64,000 nucleotides of DNA from NCBI RefSeq assembly GCF_022606465.1, contig NZ_JALBUF010000001.1, positions 62,001 through 126,000 of the forward strand. Direction: 5' to 3'. The notes beneath the pieces were generated by a model. It made no database searches. It was not told the DNA's origin and worked only from the letters and a program-made list of their open reading frames with translations. This document shows positions 27,090-36,301 of this stretch, piece by piece (position 1 is the stretch's first letter; the number at the start of each line of letters is the position of its first letter). Origin of the DNA: Sulfoacidibacillus ferrooxidans. GTDB lineage: Bacteria > Bacillota > Bacilli > Alicyclobacillales > SLC66. The position numbers and the translations under genes are program-made.

Positions 27090-27728
27090 TTAGATGTTTC
27101 GCAGCGAATCAAGTTCAACGACAAGTCGCGTGATCGTTGTCTTTGTAATCCGTCCGACCACTTCAAATTGTTGATCTGCAACCATTTTAACGACAGGGAG
27201 CGAATCTACTTCTGCCTCGATCAATTTGCGAGCTGCATCATACATCGTCGCTTCAAGTTCAATTGTAGTAATATTTGGCATACGCGTCATAGCCACATAC
27301 ACTGGAAATTCATGTAAGTTTGATTGACCAATGGCTACTTTTAAGAGGTCTTTGCGCGATACAACCCCCACTAAAATACCTTCTTCACGAACGACAAAAA
27401 GTGTGCCAACATCCTCTAAAAACATCGTCACGACTGCATCATACACAGTGGTTTGTTCCTGTACGACGACAGGTAGTGATTTATAATCCTTGACGAGGTA
27501 TTTGCGAAATAAATCGGCAAGCATATCCTTTGCACGGTGGTCGCCAATATAAAAATATCCTACTCGTGGTCTTGCATCCAAAATCCCAGCCATGGTTAAA
27601 ATAGTTAGGTCCGGGCGTAATGTCGCTCGCGTTAAGGATAATTCGTCAGCTATGCGCTCCCCTGTTATTGGGCCGCGATCGCGCACAATCGCGACAATCT
27701 GAAGTTGTCGTTTTGATAGTTCGATCAT
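27090..27728 (-). CDS. ccpN: CcpN-type repressor (HTH plus CBS pair)
   Basis: In Bacillus CcpN represses gluconeogenic genes (gapB, pckA) when glycolytic substrates are present. This 212-residue protein has an N-terminal winged helix (RQLQIVAIVRDRGPITGERIADEL, then LTRATLRPDLTILTMAG) and two CBS domains (about residues 80-205) for nucleotide binding. The ATG has GAGGTGA upstream. It forms an operon with ppsR, which fits a role in PEP metabolism. Length and domain order match the family. Confidence 0.92.
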   Translation of the reverse strand: MIELSKRQLQIVAIVRDRGPITGERIADELSLTRATLRPDLTILTMAGILDARPRVGYFYIGDHRAKDMLADLFRKYLVKDYKSLPVVVQEQTTVYDAVVTMFLEDVGTLFVVREEGILVGVVSRKDLLKVAIGQSNLHEFPVYVAMTRMPNITTIELEATMYDAARKLIEAEVDSLPVVKMVADQQFEVVGRITKTTITRLVVELDSLRNI

Positions 27729-27852
27729 TACTCACCTCGCTGACCTTCTCAATCATCCTTGGCGTGAATCAAATCGACATGGTACAATCACTCTATTAAA
27801 AACTGATTCAAATTTATTTGATTACAGACATCAGAAAGGTAGGTTCCATTAT

Positions 27853-28065
27853 TTGCATACTATAATAAAGATGGTTGCTCGTCTTGTCCTCATCATTGTG
27901 TGTGGTTTAGTCTCAGCCCGTTTTTTCTCTTATGAAAAGGGTAGTCCGTTTGGCATGAGCAAGGCGATGTTTAAGAGTCGCTATTTTTGGATGGGTGCCG
28001 TCACTGGCATGATCTTTGTCTTTTCAGACTATCGTTTTGCCCACTTCTTTGCACTTCCAGCATAA
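27853..28065 (+). CDS. Small membrane protein (70 aa)
   Basis: This small protein has two hydrophobic helices (about residues 5-25 and 44-62) with a short loop containing FFSYEKGSPFGMSKAMFKSRYFW. The start is taken as TTG with AGGTAGG upstream; an ATG six codons later has only a weak site. It is the only plus-strand gene between ccpN and recO, and ends before a perfect 14-bp hairpin. A similar small gene is common near recO-era in related Bacilli, but I recognise no named family. Confidence 0.6.
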   Translation: MHTIIKMVARLVLIIVCGLVSARFFSYEKGSPFGMSKAMFKSRYFWMGAVTGMIFVFSDYRFAHFFALPA

Positions 28066-28095
28066 CGAACTTCAAGAGTTTCTATCTTGCCATTC

Positions 28096-28134
28096 AATGA
28101 CAAGCCACTGGTACATGCCAAGTGGCTTGTCATT
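28096..28134. terminator. Hairpin between convergent genes, likely bidirectional terminator
   Basis: AATGACAAGCCACT and its perfect complement form a 14-bp stem with an 11-base loop, between the small membrane protein gene (plus) and the end of recO (minus). Neither flank has a long T-tract (TTGTATG on plus), so termination may be modest. Confidence 0.65.
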
Positions 28135-28142
28135 TGTATGAT

Positions 28143-28910
28143 TTACTCCAGTTGCTCAATTACTTCTAGAGAACGCAGTGATATACCTGCATATTCGCGA
28201 AAATAAAGAGTAAGAAAGGTACGAATTTCTTTTTCTACATCTGCTTTTACGCGCACATCACCAACAAGTGACACTGGTATCTGACTTAATTTTTGCATGA
28301 TGGAACGCGCCTTGTAGTGGAAGACTACCGCCTTTTTATCAGCGCCTTTAGCCGCACAAGACGCACAAAGAAAGCCACCATATATAAAACTATAGTGGTT
28401 TGCATCAAACTGTAGTTCTTGCTGACAGGATGCGCAGATAGAGTAAGAAGGAATGATACCAAGTGGCACAAGCGCTAATACTTGTAAATGTACGAGTGCC
28501 ATAGAAGGAGACCGTTGCATGCGTAAACGCGCAAGGCTTGCTATTAAATGATCGTACAACGAATACCCAATAATCATCGAATCCATCGTGCCTCGCGCGT
28601 TATGCTGTACCCGCAAACACAATTCAAGCATGGCTTGCGCATATGCCAGGGTCATCACATCCACACGCAAATCCCCATAGCTATCAATCATCGACGCCTG
28701 TCTCATCACGTTTACAGTTATACCCTGTTGTAAAATGTAATCTCCCACTACAAGTACCTGTGTCACTGCAGAATAGGAGGTTGTTTGTTTTTTAGCACGA
28801 GGGGAAAGCACACGTAAAAGGCCTGCTTGTTTTGTCATAAGCTCAAGTATGAGATCATCCTCACCCTGCGCATACGTTTTTAACACAATGCCCTGAACGC
28901 GGCTTAGCAT
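28143..28910 (-). CDS. recO: DNA repair protein RecO
   Basis: RecO loads RecA on SSB-coated DNA with RecR and anneals strands. The 255-residue protein has the N-terminal OB fold (VQGIVLKTYAQGEDDLILEL), a helical central part and a zinc finger (CASCQQ...FLCASCAAKG, four Cys at about residues 145-170). The start is ATG with GGAAAG upstream rather than the earlier TTG. It follows yqzL and era, as in Bacillus. Confidence 0.94.
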   Translation of the reverse strand: MLSRVQGIVLKTYAQGEDDLILELMTKQAGLLRVLSPRAKKQTTSYSAVTQVLVVGDYILQQGITVNVMRQASMIDSYGDLRVDVMTLAYAQAMLELCLRVQHNARGTMDSMIIGYSLYDHLIASLARLRMQRSPSMALVHLQVLALVPLGIIPSYSICASCQQELQFDANHYSFIYGGFLCASCAAKGADKKAVVFHYKARSIMQKLSQIPVSLVGDVRVKADVEKEIRTFLTLYFREYAGISLRSLEVIEQLE

Positions 28911-28940
28911 CTGCGTGCTTTCCAATCAATGGATGAGATT

Positions 28941-29093
28941 TTATGGAACTGCGTCACTTTCCGCCTCCGTCAAAAGTGCGTTCGCAATAGTCAATCCTTC
29001 TGACTTTACTGCGATCTCCTCATGTTCTTTGTACAGCAGGTAAGCGTCGATCTCTCCTGTCTTGGCAAAATAGCTCCACAAGAAATCTCGCAT
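28941..29093 (-). CDS. yqzL: YqzL family small protein
   Basis: This 50-residue protein starts MRDFLWSYFAKTGEIDAYLLYKEHEE, matching the short YqzL family, whose hallmark is an aromatic F-W segment, then TG-ID-YLL-KE. The function is unknown. Its place between era and recO is the conserved position in Bacillus. Of two nearby in-frame ATGs the second (used here) has AAAGG at 9-base spacing. It ends 31 bases before the RecO start. Confidence 0.85.
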   Translation of the reverse strand: MRDFLWSYFAKTGEIDAYLLYKEHEEIAVKSEGLTIANALLTEAESDAVP

Positions 29094-29213
29094 CGCGATC
29101 ATCCTTTCTGTACCGGCAAAGCAGGACCAGTTACCTATAGGATGAATCGCAACTCCACAACTATACGATGTAAGAGTTGGAAGTCATTTTTAAACGCGTA
29201 CACAAGCAGTGAA

Positions 29214-30122
29214 CTACTCTTTCTCAAAACCTAATGACCGCAACACATGTTCTCGATTGCGCCAGTCCTTTTTCACTTTAATCCATAGTTCTAAATACAC
29301 TTTAGAACCGAATATACTTTCAATGTCTTGACGCGCTAGCACGCCCACACGTTTCATTAGATCTCCGTTTTTCCCAATCAAAATAGCTTTCTGTGAATCT
29401 CTTTCGGTGTAAATAAGCGCATGAATATGCAAAATATTTCTATCTTCGTGCATTTCTAATTGTTCAATGACCACAGCTACGGAATGCGGAATTTCTTCAC
29501 GCGTTAATAGAAGGACCTTTTCGCGGATTAATTCCGCCATAATGAACCGCTCCGGATGATCTGTGATCGCATCTTCTGGGTAGTACATTGGGCCAATTGG
29601 CATGAATCGATACACGACTTGCGTCAACAGTTCAACTTGATCGCCTGTTTTTGCGGAAATAGGTAAAATCTCAATAAATGGATAGGCTGCTTGATACTCC
29701 TCAATTAAGTGCAGCAGTTGTGATTTATCAGAGATGCGATCTACTTTATTTAATACGAGTATAACAGGTACACGCGATTCTTTAATTTTCTCTAGCACAT
29801 ATTCATCTTTATCGGTTCCGCCACGCGATGCATCTGTCACACAGATCACAAGATCAACTTCACGAATCGAGTTTTCCGCAATCTCCATCATATATTGACC
29901 CAATTGATGCTTTGGTTTATGCATCCCCGGTGTATCAAGAAACACAACTTGTCCCTCTGGTCGCGTTAAGATTCCGCGAATACGAGTACGTGTTGTTTGT
30001 GGTTTATCAGACATAATAGCAATTTTTTGCCCAACTAAGCGATTTAATAGTGTGGATTTTCCTGCATTTGGTCGTCCTACAAGTGCGACGAAACCGGATT
30101 TGCGGTCATTGTTCAAGCTCAC
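29214..30122 (-). CDS. era: GTPase Era
   Basis: Era is a GTPase that binds the 3' end of 16S rRNA and assists 30S maturation. The 302-residue protein has G1 GRPNAGKST, G2 KPQTTRTRI, G3 DTPG, G4 NKVD and G5 SAKTG in order, then a C-terminal KH domain with AILIGKNGDLMKRVG. The GTG start follows AAGGAG and lies inside the end of cdd (17-base overlap). Gene order cdd-era-yqzL-recO is standard. Confidence 0.96.
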   Translation of the reverse strand: MSLNNDRKSGFVALVGRPNAGKSTLLNRLVGQKIAIMSDKPQTTRTRIRGILTRPEGQVVFLDTPGMHKPKHQLGQYMMEIAENSIREVDLVICVTDASRGGTDKDEYVLEKIKESRVPVILVLNKVDRISDKSQLLHLIEEYQAAYPFIEILPISAKTGDQVELLTQVVYRFMPIGPMYYPEDAITDHPERFIMAELIREKVLLLTREEIPHSVAVVIEQLEMHEDRNILHIHALIYTERDSQKAILIGKNGDLMKRVGVLARQDIESIFGSKVYLELWIKVKKDWRNREHVLRSLGFEKE

Positions 30123-30522
30123 TCATATCTCCTTTTACAAATGCATATGGCAATAATTCTCCAAGCGTTGTTAGCATCTTTTGACCCTGTACATTTGCTA
30201 GAATGACAGGTGTGTTTTCCTCGCCAAACTCCGCCAATACCTGCCGACAGGCTCCACACGGAGAGATCGGACGCGAAGTATCAGCAACCACTGCAATGGC
30301 GCGAATCCTTTGTTGACCATGTGCTACCATCTGAAAAACAGCGGTACGCTCCGCACAATTTGTTAAACCATATGAGGCATTTTCAATATTGCATCCAGTA
30401 AACATGTCGCCATGATCTGTTTGAATCGCTGCGCCAACGGCAAAGTGAGAATAGGGCACATATGCCTTTAGACGTGCTTGTTCTGCAAGCTGTAACAATT
30501 TCTCTTCCTCTTCATGAGCCAC
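30106..30522 (-). CDS. cdd: Cytidine deaminase
   Basis: Cdd deaminates cytidine and deoxycytidine for pyrimidine salvage. The 138-residue protein has YSHFAVGAAI, the catalytic zinc site in NIENASYGLTNCAERTAVF (Cys and Glu), and the second zinc pair in ISPCGACRQVLAEF. This is the homotetrameric type with three Cys ligands. The start is taken as GTG, 11 bases inside the end of dgkA, with GGAAGG about 12 bases upstream. An upstream in-frame ATG abuts that Shine-Dalgarno and is less likely. Confidence 0.94.
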   Translation of the reverse strand: MAHEEEEKLLQLAEQARLKAYVPYSHFAVGAAIQTDHGDMFTGCNIENASYGLTNCAERTAVFQMVAHGQQRIRAIAVVADTSRPISPCGACRQVLAEFGEENTPVILANVQGQKMLTTLGELLPYAFVKGDMSELEQ

Positions 30523-31006
30523 TAGGATGAACATCCTTCCCGCGTAATCGAATGCGCACAGCATACCCTGACACAGCAACCATTAAACAAAGTACGCTAA
30601 TCAGCAATACCCCAATAAAAGGCGGTTGCACAAGCGTATCCATAGAGCGCCACTGCACAGGATTTAATTTATCATAAAATATCAAATATGCGACTGCAAC
30701 CGCATTGACCGCAGCCACCAGCACTGCGGCAGCGGCTACATCTTTTGCGATTTTAGCTAGTGGGTGGAAATCTTCAGTAACCATATCGACAACATGTTCA
30801 ATCGCAGTATTGACCATCTCAAGAGTAATCACAAGTGCAATGGAAAATAAAACGGTCGTAATTTGCAAAATAGGAATAGATACTACCGTTGCAAGAAAAA
30901 TCACAACAAACGCAGCCAAAAAATGAATTCTCATGTTGCGCTGTGTGGCAAGTGCATACGCCATTCCATCAAACGCATAGTGAAAACTTCGAAGTAGTCC
31001 TTTCAT
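30512..31006 (-). CDS. dgkA: DgkA-family undecaprenol/diacylglycerol kinase with extra C-terminal helix
   Basis: This small integral membrane kinase phosphorylates undecaprenol in Gram-positive bacteria. The catalytic region EMVNTAIEHVVDMVTEDFHP followed by AKIAKDVAAAAVL is intact, as is SFHYAFDGMAYALATQRNMRIH at the N-terminus. At 164 residues it is about 40 longer than Bacillus DgkA, with a fourth membrane helix (about residues 130-150) and a charged tail. The ATG follows the ybeY stop by 3 bases without a clear Shine-Dalgarno, implying translational coupling. Confidence 0.92.
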   Translation of the reverse strand: MKGLLRSFHYAFDGMAYALATQRNMRIHFLAAFVVIFLATVVSIPILQITTVLFSIALVITLEMVNTAIEHVVDMVTEDFHPLAKIAKDVAAAAVLVAAVNAVAVAYLIFYDKLNPVQWRSMDTLVQPPFIGVLLISVLCLMVAVSGYAVRIRLRGKDVHPSGS

Positions 31007-31009
31007 GGG

Positions 31010-31495
31010 CTAACGCAAGAAACCAAGTGCAGTTAATACAGACTCTTGCAGTCCGAACATCGCTTGTTCTGTCTCCTTTGTTTGGTGATCATATCCAAGT
31101 AAGTGGTAAAATCCATGGGCGGTCAAAAACGCTAATTCACGCTGGATGCTGTGCCCATATTCACTTGCCTGCTCACACAAACGAGGAAAACTGATCACAA
31201 TGTCCCCTAGTGTTTGAACGCCTTCTTCAGCTTCGATGATTGGCTCATCATCACCTTCAAGCATTGCAAATGACAATACATCTGTCACTTGATCAAGTCC
31301 ACGATAATCGCGATTAAGTTCCTGTATCGTCGTATTGTCAACTATTGTGATAGACACTTCCGATTCTGACAAATCTTCGCGCAAAGCAATTTCTCTACAA
31401 ACAGTAGTAACAATCCGCTCCATTTCACTTTCATCAGGAGATGTGTCTGCAAGCTCACAAACAAATTGAACCACTACTTGCTCATCGTATTCCAC
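31010..31495 (-). CDS. ybeY: Endoribonuclease YbeY
   Basis: YbeY is a zinc-dependent single-strand RNase that processes the 3' end of 16S rRNA and supports ribosome quality control. The 161-residue protein has the metal site HGFYHLLGYDH (three His) and the conserved LNRDYRGLDQVTDVLSF. The GTG start has AGGGGG about 9 bases upstream. It sits between pgpH and dgkA as in Bacillus. Confidence 0.95.
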   Translation of the reverse strand: MEYDEQVVVQFVCELADTSPDESEMERIVTTVCREIALREDLSESEVSITIVDNTTIQELNRDYRGLDQVTDVLSFAMLEGDDEPIIEAEEGVQTLGDIVISFPRLCEQASEYGHSIQRELAFLTAHGFYHLLGYDHQTKETEQAMFGLQESVLTALGFLR

Positions 31496-31546
31496 ATGCT
31501 ATGCCCCCTTTCATAAAAGCAACCGATATGCCTGCTATTTCATCAC

Positions 31547-33670
31547 TTATGATTTAATGCGGTTTTGAGCAATTTTAGCAGGATCCGGGTATTCGATTCG
31601 CTCATGATAAATTCCCTGTAATGTGCGTAAAAAAGCCTCAACCATGAGTTCTAAATCCTTAAATGTGATATCACAATGATCAAGTTGTCCATCTTGTAGG
31701 CGATCTTTCATGATTTTTCTAATAAGCGCTTCAATGCGCGAAGGGGTCGGTTTCCCCATCGACCGCACGGAAGCTTCAACCGCATCGCACATCATGACAA
31801 TAGCTGCTTCTTTTGACTGTGGCCGAGGACCTGGATACCGATACTGATCGACATCAGGCGTGTGATGCTTGTCCTCTTCTAACGCTTTATTATAGAAATA
31901 CCAAAGCACAGTGGTACCGTGATGCTCTGCACAGATATCGCGTATAGGAGCTGGAAGTTTATACTCTTCTAACATCTTTAATCCATCAGATACATGCGAA
32001 GTAATAATTAAATATGATAGATTAGGAGATACCTTATCGTGAGGATTATCCCCAGAAACCTGGTTTTCCACAAAAAATAATGGCCGCTTCATCTTCCCTA
32101 CATCATGATAATACGCACCTACACGGCAAATGAGCGGATCCGCACCGATCGCTTCTGCAGCTGACTCTGCCAAGTTCCCAACAATTAAGCTATGATGATA
32201 CGTCCCAGGTGCTTCTAACAATAACCTGCGCAATAAAGGATGCGTAGGATTGGCGAGTTCAAGTAAGCCCATATGTGTCACGACACCAAATGCCGTTTCT
32301 AAAAACGGCATTAATCCTATCGTCAATACAGAGGACAATAAGCCACCCACCACACCATAGATCACTTCATACGTCAGTTCATGTAATCCAGAGTCAGTCG
32401 ATGTTAATAGAAAATGCATGATGATAATCGTACAAGCATTTAACAGTGCTGTCAAAAAACCTGCCCTCATAAAAACACTGCGGTGCTGTACGCGAGTCAT
32501 CGCCATGACGGCACCAAGAGATCCTAACAACGGAGTAAAAAAGTGTTGAAAATCAAATCCAAAAACTGCACTACTTAAAATAGCTAGTAATAAAGATGAC
32601 AATACAGCAAGTGAAGAGCCGAAAAACATAGTCAACATCATACTGGCCATAGCTACAGGTACCGCATACGAAACATCTTGTGGCACGCCTACATCAATCG
32701 CTGATTTTGCAAGTAATATAAATCCTGCAGAAAAAATAACGATGATGGCATGTAAGAGTAAATAGAGATTATCTCGCGAAATTCGCGCTCTTCGCAATTG
32801 AATAAACGCAGCGGTAGCAAGTACTAAAATAGCGATGAAAAAGAAAAACGCAATGACTATACCGTAGTCTGGCTCTGTTTTAAGTAACTTTAAATCTTGC
32901 AGTTCACTCATAATCGTCGACGTGATGAGTTGACCTCGACGCACAATCACGTCTCCACGGTTGATCCATACATCGGGGACACTATGTTCTGCGGCAAGTC
33001 TAGCGGACTGTGTCAGTACTTCATTGTAAACAAGATTAGGTGCTAATACAGACTCCACAATCTGACCAATGATCACTCGAACTTGTTCATCGACTTGCAA
33101 TGTCACTAACTGCTGATCGACGATAAGTGACGCCCGATCCATGTCTCGCGCCGAAAAATTGCTCTGCAATAATTGTTGTACAATGCGCACTGCGTTACTA
33201 CTCACAACTGTGAGTTCACTACTTTGCATTTGCAAAAGTGCAGAAATCGCTGCAGGTGGTAGTTTGTGCGGAGCGGACTGGCGCACCTGACTTAATGCTG
33301 CAGCAGCGCTTAATCCCTGCTCTCCGCGAACAATGTTAAGCGAATTAAATAAGCGATCTAATGCTGCTAGCGAATCTTGCTCGGTTGCTGGATTCACATC
33401 ATAGCGTGCTGGAACGAGCGCTGCTGCAGCTTGTTTTGCTGCCTGTGTGGCATACGTATCTACAGCATCAATTGGAGCGCGAATGGTCACTTGACTAACT
33501 TGGCCTATGGAAAGGTCATACCGCTCCGGCAATACAGTTCCTACGAGCATGAAAAATAATGCGAGAGTTAAAAAGAGATAAATCGCCACTCGAAATCTCG
33601 TGCCAAACCGTACATTATAGTCTTTAACAAACCGGGTCAGGGTAGACTTCGAGGTCTTTTTATTCTTCAT
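31547..33670 (-). CDS. pgpH: 7TM-HD cyclic-di-AMP phosphodiesterase PgpH (YqfF)
   Basis: PgpH hydrolyses the second messenger c-di-AMP to pApA, so it tunes potassium and wall homeostasis. The 707-residue protein has one N-terminal helix, a large extracellular 7TMR-HDED domain (about residues 50-270), seven membrane helices (280-460) and a cytoplasmic HD domain with YHDVGKMKRP and HHSLIVGNLAESAAEAIG. The ATG overlaps the phoH stop by 4 bases. All domains are intact. Confidence 0.95.
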   Translation of the reverse strand: MKNKKTSKSTLTRFVKDYNVRFGTRFRVAIYLFLTLALFFMLVGTVLPERYDLSIGQVSQVTIRAPIDAVDTYATQAAKQAAAALVPARYDVNPATEQDSLAALDRLFNSLNIVRGEQGLSAAAALSQVRQSAPHKLPPAAISALLQMQSSELTVVSSNAVRIVQQLLQSNFSARDMDRASLIVDQQLVTLQVDEQVRVIIGQIVESVLAPNLVYNEVLTQSARLAAEHSVPDVWINRGDVIVRRGQLITSTIMSELQDLKLLKTEPDYGIVIAFFFFIAILVLATAAFIQLRRARISRDNLYLLLHAIIVIFSAGFILLAKSAIDVGVPQDVSYAVPVAMASMMLTMFFGSSLAVLSSLLLAILSSAVFGFDFQHFFTPLLGSLGAVMAMTRVQHRSVFMRAGFLTALLNACTIIIMHFLLTSTDSGLHELTYEVIYGVVGGLLSSVLTIGLMPFLETAFGVVTHMGLLELANPTHPLLRRLLLEAPGTYHHSLIVGNLAESAAEAIGADPLICRVGAYYHDVGKMKRPLFFVENQVSGDNPHDKVSPNLSYLIITSHVSDGLKMLEEYKLPAPIRDICAEHHGTTVLWYFYNKALEEDKHHTPDVDQYRYPGPRPQSKEAAIVMMCDAVEASVRSMGKPTPSRIEALIRKIMKDRLQDGQLDHCDITFKDLELMVEAFLRTLQGIYHERIEYPDPAKIAQNRIKS

Positions 33671-34653
33671 TCCCGTTCAACCTCATCTTTTGCATACGCG
33701 CGAATAATTTTTTGCACCAATTGATGTCGAATGACATCCGACTCTTCTAATAGCACAAATTCTACCCCGTCAACATCAGACAAAATGCGCATCGCTTCAC
33801 GTAAACCAGATCGTTTCCCGCGAGGCAAGTCAATCTGCGTAATATCTCCCGTAATAACCATCTTGGATCCAAATCCTAGCCTAGTTAAAAACATCTTCAT
33901 CTGCTCTGGTGTGGTGTTTTGCGCCTCATCTAAAATCACAAAGGCATCCTCTAATGTGCGTCCACGCATATAGGCAAGTGGTGCCACTTCAACCGAGCCA
34001 CGCTCCATCGAGCGCGCCAGATGCTCAGAGCCCATGACGTCATGCAAAGCATCATAGAGAGGCCGCAGATATGGGTCAACCTTTTCTTGTAAGTCGCCAG
34101 GTAAGAATCCTAAGTTCTCACCGGCTTCGACTGCGGGACGTGTCAATACGATTCGCTTGACTTGTCCATGTTTTAAAGCTAAGTGAGCGAGTACCACCGC
34201 AAGATAGGTTTTCCCAGTTCCTGCAGGACCCACACCAAAAACAATGTCGCGCTTACGGATTGCATCCACATACGCACGTTGCCCGAGCGTCTTCACTCGT
34301 ATGGTTTTACCTTTAAAGCTTTGCGCCAGGTCCTCTTGATAGAGATCAAGGAGATGTGCTAAGTCCCCTTTCTTTTGCAACTCCAAGGCATATTGCACAT
34401 CTCGTTCAGACAGTTGATGACCCTTACGCAATAACTGCTTACATACTTCAACTAGTTCGACCACTTGCCCTACGTCTGTTGCCATCCCTTGAACACTCAA
34501 TTCATTGCCCCGATTAATCAGCGTACATGGGAATGCCTGATCTAATAGACGCACATACGCATCTTGCGGCCCAAAGATCGCGCGCGCTTCTTCATTATCA
34601 CGCAAGAGAATCTTTTGCGACACCATGCTGTTTTCGTCCAATCGCGTCCCCAT
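33667..34653 (-). CDS. phoH: PhoH-like ATPase
   Basis: This 328-residue cytoplasmic ATPase of the PhoH/PhoL family has Walker A GPAGTGKTYLAV and Walker B AFVILDEAQN, followed by the family MKMFLTRLGFGSKMVITGD, and an N-terminal KH-like region (residues 20-80). A role in RNA metabolism with YbeY is suggested by their conserved neighbourhood. Upstream GAGGAG abuts the ATG, so the true start may be a few codons later (TTG at codon 5). Confidence 0.94.
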   Translation of the reverse strand: MGTRLDENSMVSQKILLRDNEEARAIFGPQDAYVRLLDQAFPCTLINRGNELSVQGMATDVGQVVELVEVCKQLLRKGHQLSERDVQYALELQKKGDLAHLLDLYQEDLAQSFKGKTIRVKTLGQRAYVDAIRKRDIVFGVGPAGTGKTYLAVVLAHLALKHGQVKRIVLTRPAVEAGENLGFLPGDLQEKVDPYLRPLYDALHDVMGSEHLARSMERGSVEVAPLAYMRGRTLEDAFVILDEAQNTTPEQMKMFLTRLGFGSKMVITGDITQIDLPRGKRSGLREAMRILSDVDGVEFVLLEESDVIRHQLVQKIIRAYAKDEVERE

Positions 34654-34682
34654 CTCCTCTGGCTACTCGCTATCCACTATCA

Positions 34683-35879
34683 TCACGTTGTTTTCTTGTT
34701 AGGTACTATGAGGGGAGGGGAAATCGGTTGATTGACCCCAATATCCTGAAGTACTTCTGTCCATATAGTCATATATAGCTTACCATGCTCCAGTTTACGC
34801 TGTAAAACATTTTGACGAAGAACTTTGCCATCTCCCTTGCACTGACTTAGCACATCCACTGCAGCAAAGTGCAATCCACGGTTAGTTAACTCTGCCTCAG
34901 TTACATTCTGTGTATACGGCATGGCTTCATACACAGTTTCTGTGCGCACGTCAATTGGCAATGTAAAATCCCCTATTTTTAAGTGGTGATCGACATTTTG
35001 AATGGCAACATGCTCATACGGAGGATGAGAAAATCCCCAAAATTGAAGTGCAAACTTCCCAAATACAAGATAATCGTGTTGTACGTGATTGCCTAAGAGC
35101 AACTCAGTGGTCGTTTTTTGAGGCAACGTAAGATCAGAACGATACCATACTATTCCTCGCACGATACCATCTGCATGAACAGTTTTTCCGTCCTCAAGTG
35201 CCCCTGAGATCAGCACGGTACCTGGGGTGACATATTGACCTGGCTTCACTGAAGCATGTCCATTATCAGCCAAAATCGTTGCGATGACAGCTGGCACTCT
35301 CGCTACGATATTTTGCGGATTAGACGGCAATACTGTTGCACCAGGAATACGTGGAATCACACGAACATAGATCGATGTACCATGGATTCTCACACCGACC
35401 CACGATAGGTCTGGTAGAGCATCTAACAAAGCTAATTGAATAGTATCTTGATCGAGCACCTTATAGATCAGCCCGCCAGGATAGACATGCATCTTTTCAA
35501 GTGCCATTTGTACTGCTTCTGGCTGATCTGTCCCTTCAATATTCACATGCCAAATAAATCCTGACAATGTATAGAGCGCAACAACAAAAAAAATAGCGCC
35601 CACAACAAACGCTTTTCTTCTTTTAGCTCGCCATATGATAAATGGCATTCCCCACTTACGTATAAAACGCACTTTTACGAATGATTGACGAGCCGCTTGC
35701 ACAAGCGCCGGCACATGAGCAAGGCCTACAGTCAGTTCATACTGGTCTGCCGCAATGTACTTAACGTCATATAGGGGGAAGCCCCGCGCGACCAACGCCT
35801 TTAATACAACGTGACTATGGTCCTTCACGACAAGCACGCGAACAGAACCGCTCAAAAACTCTGCGATGCGTATCGCCAC
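34683..35879 (-). CDS. yqfD: Sporulation protein YqfD
   Basis: This 398-residue membrane protein has one central helix (about residues 89-108, AFVVGAIFFVVALYTLSGFI) between a small N-terminal cytoplasmic part and a large outer domain. The outer domain begins WHVNIEGT and includes PDLSWVGVRIHGTSIYV and the GYVTPGTVLISG-like GQYVTPGTVLISGAL. YqfD is expressed in sporulation under sigma-E and needed for efficient sporulation in Bacillus; the molecular function is unknown. The GTG start has AAGGGGGA upstream. It follows yqfC by 12 bases. Confidence 0.93.
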   Translation of the reverse strand: MAIRIAEFLSGSVRVLVVKDHSHVVLKALVARGFPLYDVKYIAADQYELTVGLAHVPALVQAARQSFVKVRFIRKWGMPFIIWRAKRRKAFVVGAIFFVVALYTLSGFIWHVNIEGTDQPEAVQMALEKMHVYPGGLIYKVLDQDTIQLALLDALPDLSWVGVRIHGTSIYVRVIPRIPGATVLPSNPQNIVARVPAVIATILADNGHASVKPGQYVTPGTVLISGALEDGKTVHADGIVRGIVWYRSDLTLPQKTTTELLLGNHVQHDYLVFGKFALQFWGFSHPPYEHVAIQNVDHHLKIGDFTLPIDVRTETVYEAMPYTQNVTEAELTNRGLHFAAVDVLSQCKGDGKVLRQNVLQRKLEHGKLYMTIWTEVLQDIGVNQPISPPLIVPNKKTT

Positions 35880-35891
35880 TTTTCTTCCCCC

Positions 35892-36170
35892 TTATTGAAA
35901 GTCCACACTAGACACAGTACCTTCAATGACTAGTTGCTCTGGAACAATCACTTTTAGGACTAACCCATTCCCTTTAATCGCTACCTCACCTTTCACAAGT
36001 GCGATGCGAATCAGTTCCGGTTCAAAGGAGAGGATAGCCTTATAGTTGTCCACAACGACTTGTTCATTGCCAACCAACATCACTCGTGGCACATGCAATA
36101 AGGTGTCTTTTGGCACTTCAAGAAGATCGGCCGCCATGTGTTCCGTTTTATCTCGCCATCGGCGCTTCAT
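35892..36170 (-). CDS. yqfC: Sporulation protein YqfC
   Basis: This 92-residue protein of the YqfC family has the typical DLLEVPKDTLLHVPRVMLVGN and VDNYKAILSFEPELIRI stretches and an all-beta C-terminus. It precedes yqfD, as in Bacillus, and is expressed in the mother cell under sigma-E. The second of two close ATGs is used because GAGGAGGG lies 6 bases before it and abuts the first. Confidence 0.92.
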   Translation of the reverse strand: MKRRWRDKTEHMAADLLEVPKDTLLHVPRVMLVGNEQVVVDNYKAILSFEPELIRIALVKGEVAIKGNGLVLKVIVPEQLVIEGTVSSVDFQ

Positions 36171-36225
36171 GGACATCCCTCCTCGAAAGACGTTTATGCA
36201 AAAAAACGGAGAGATATGCCGATAT

Positions 36226-36260
36226 AGCAAAAGGCGACCTAATATAGGTCGCCTTTTGCT
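36226..36260 (-). terminator. Terminator between yqeY and yqfC
   Basis: AGCAAAAGGCGACCT and its perfect complement form a 15-bp stem with a 5-base loop, 42 bases after the yqeY stop. The arms carry an A-run and a T-run (CCTTTTGCT). It separates the rpsU-yqeY transcript from the yqfC operon. Confidence 0.85.
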
Positions 36261-36301
36261 TTCAACTACACTATGTGATTTAAACGATACTTTGACTCAC
36301 T

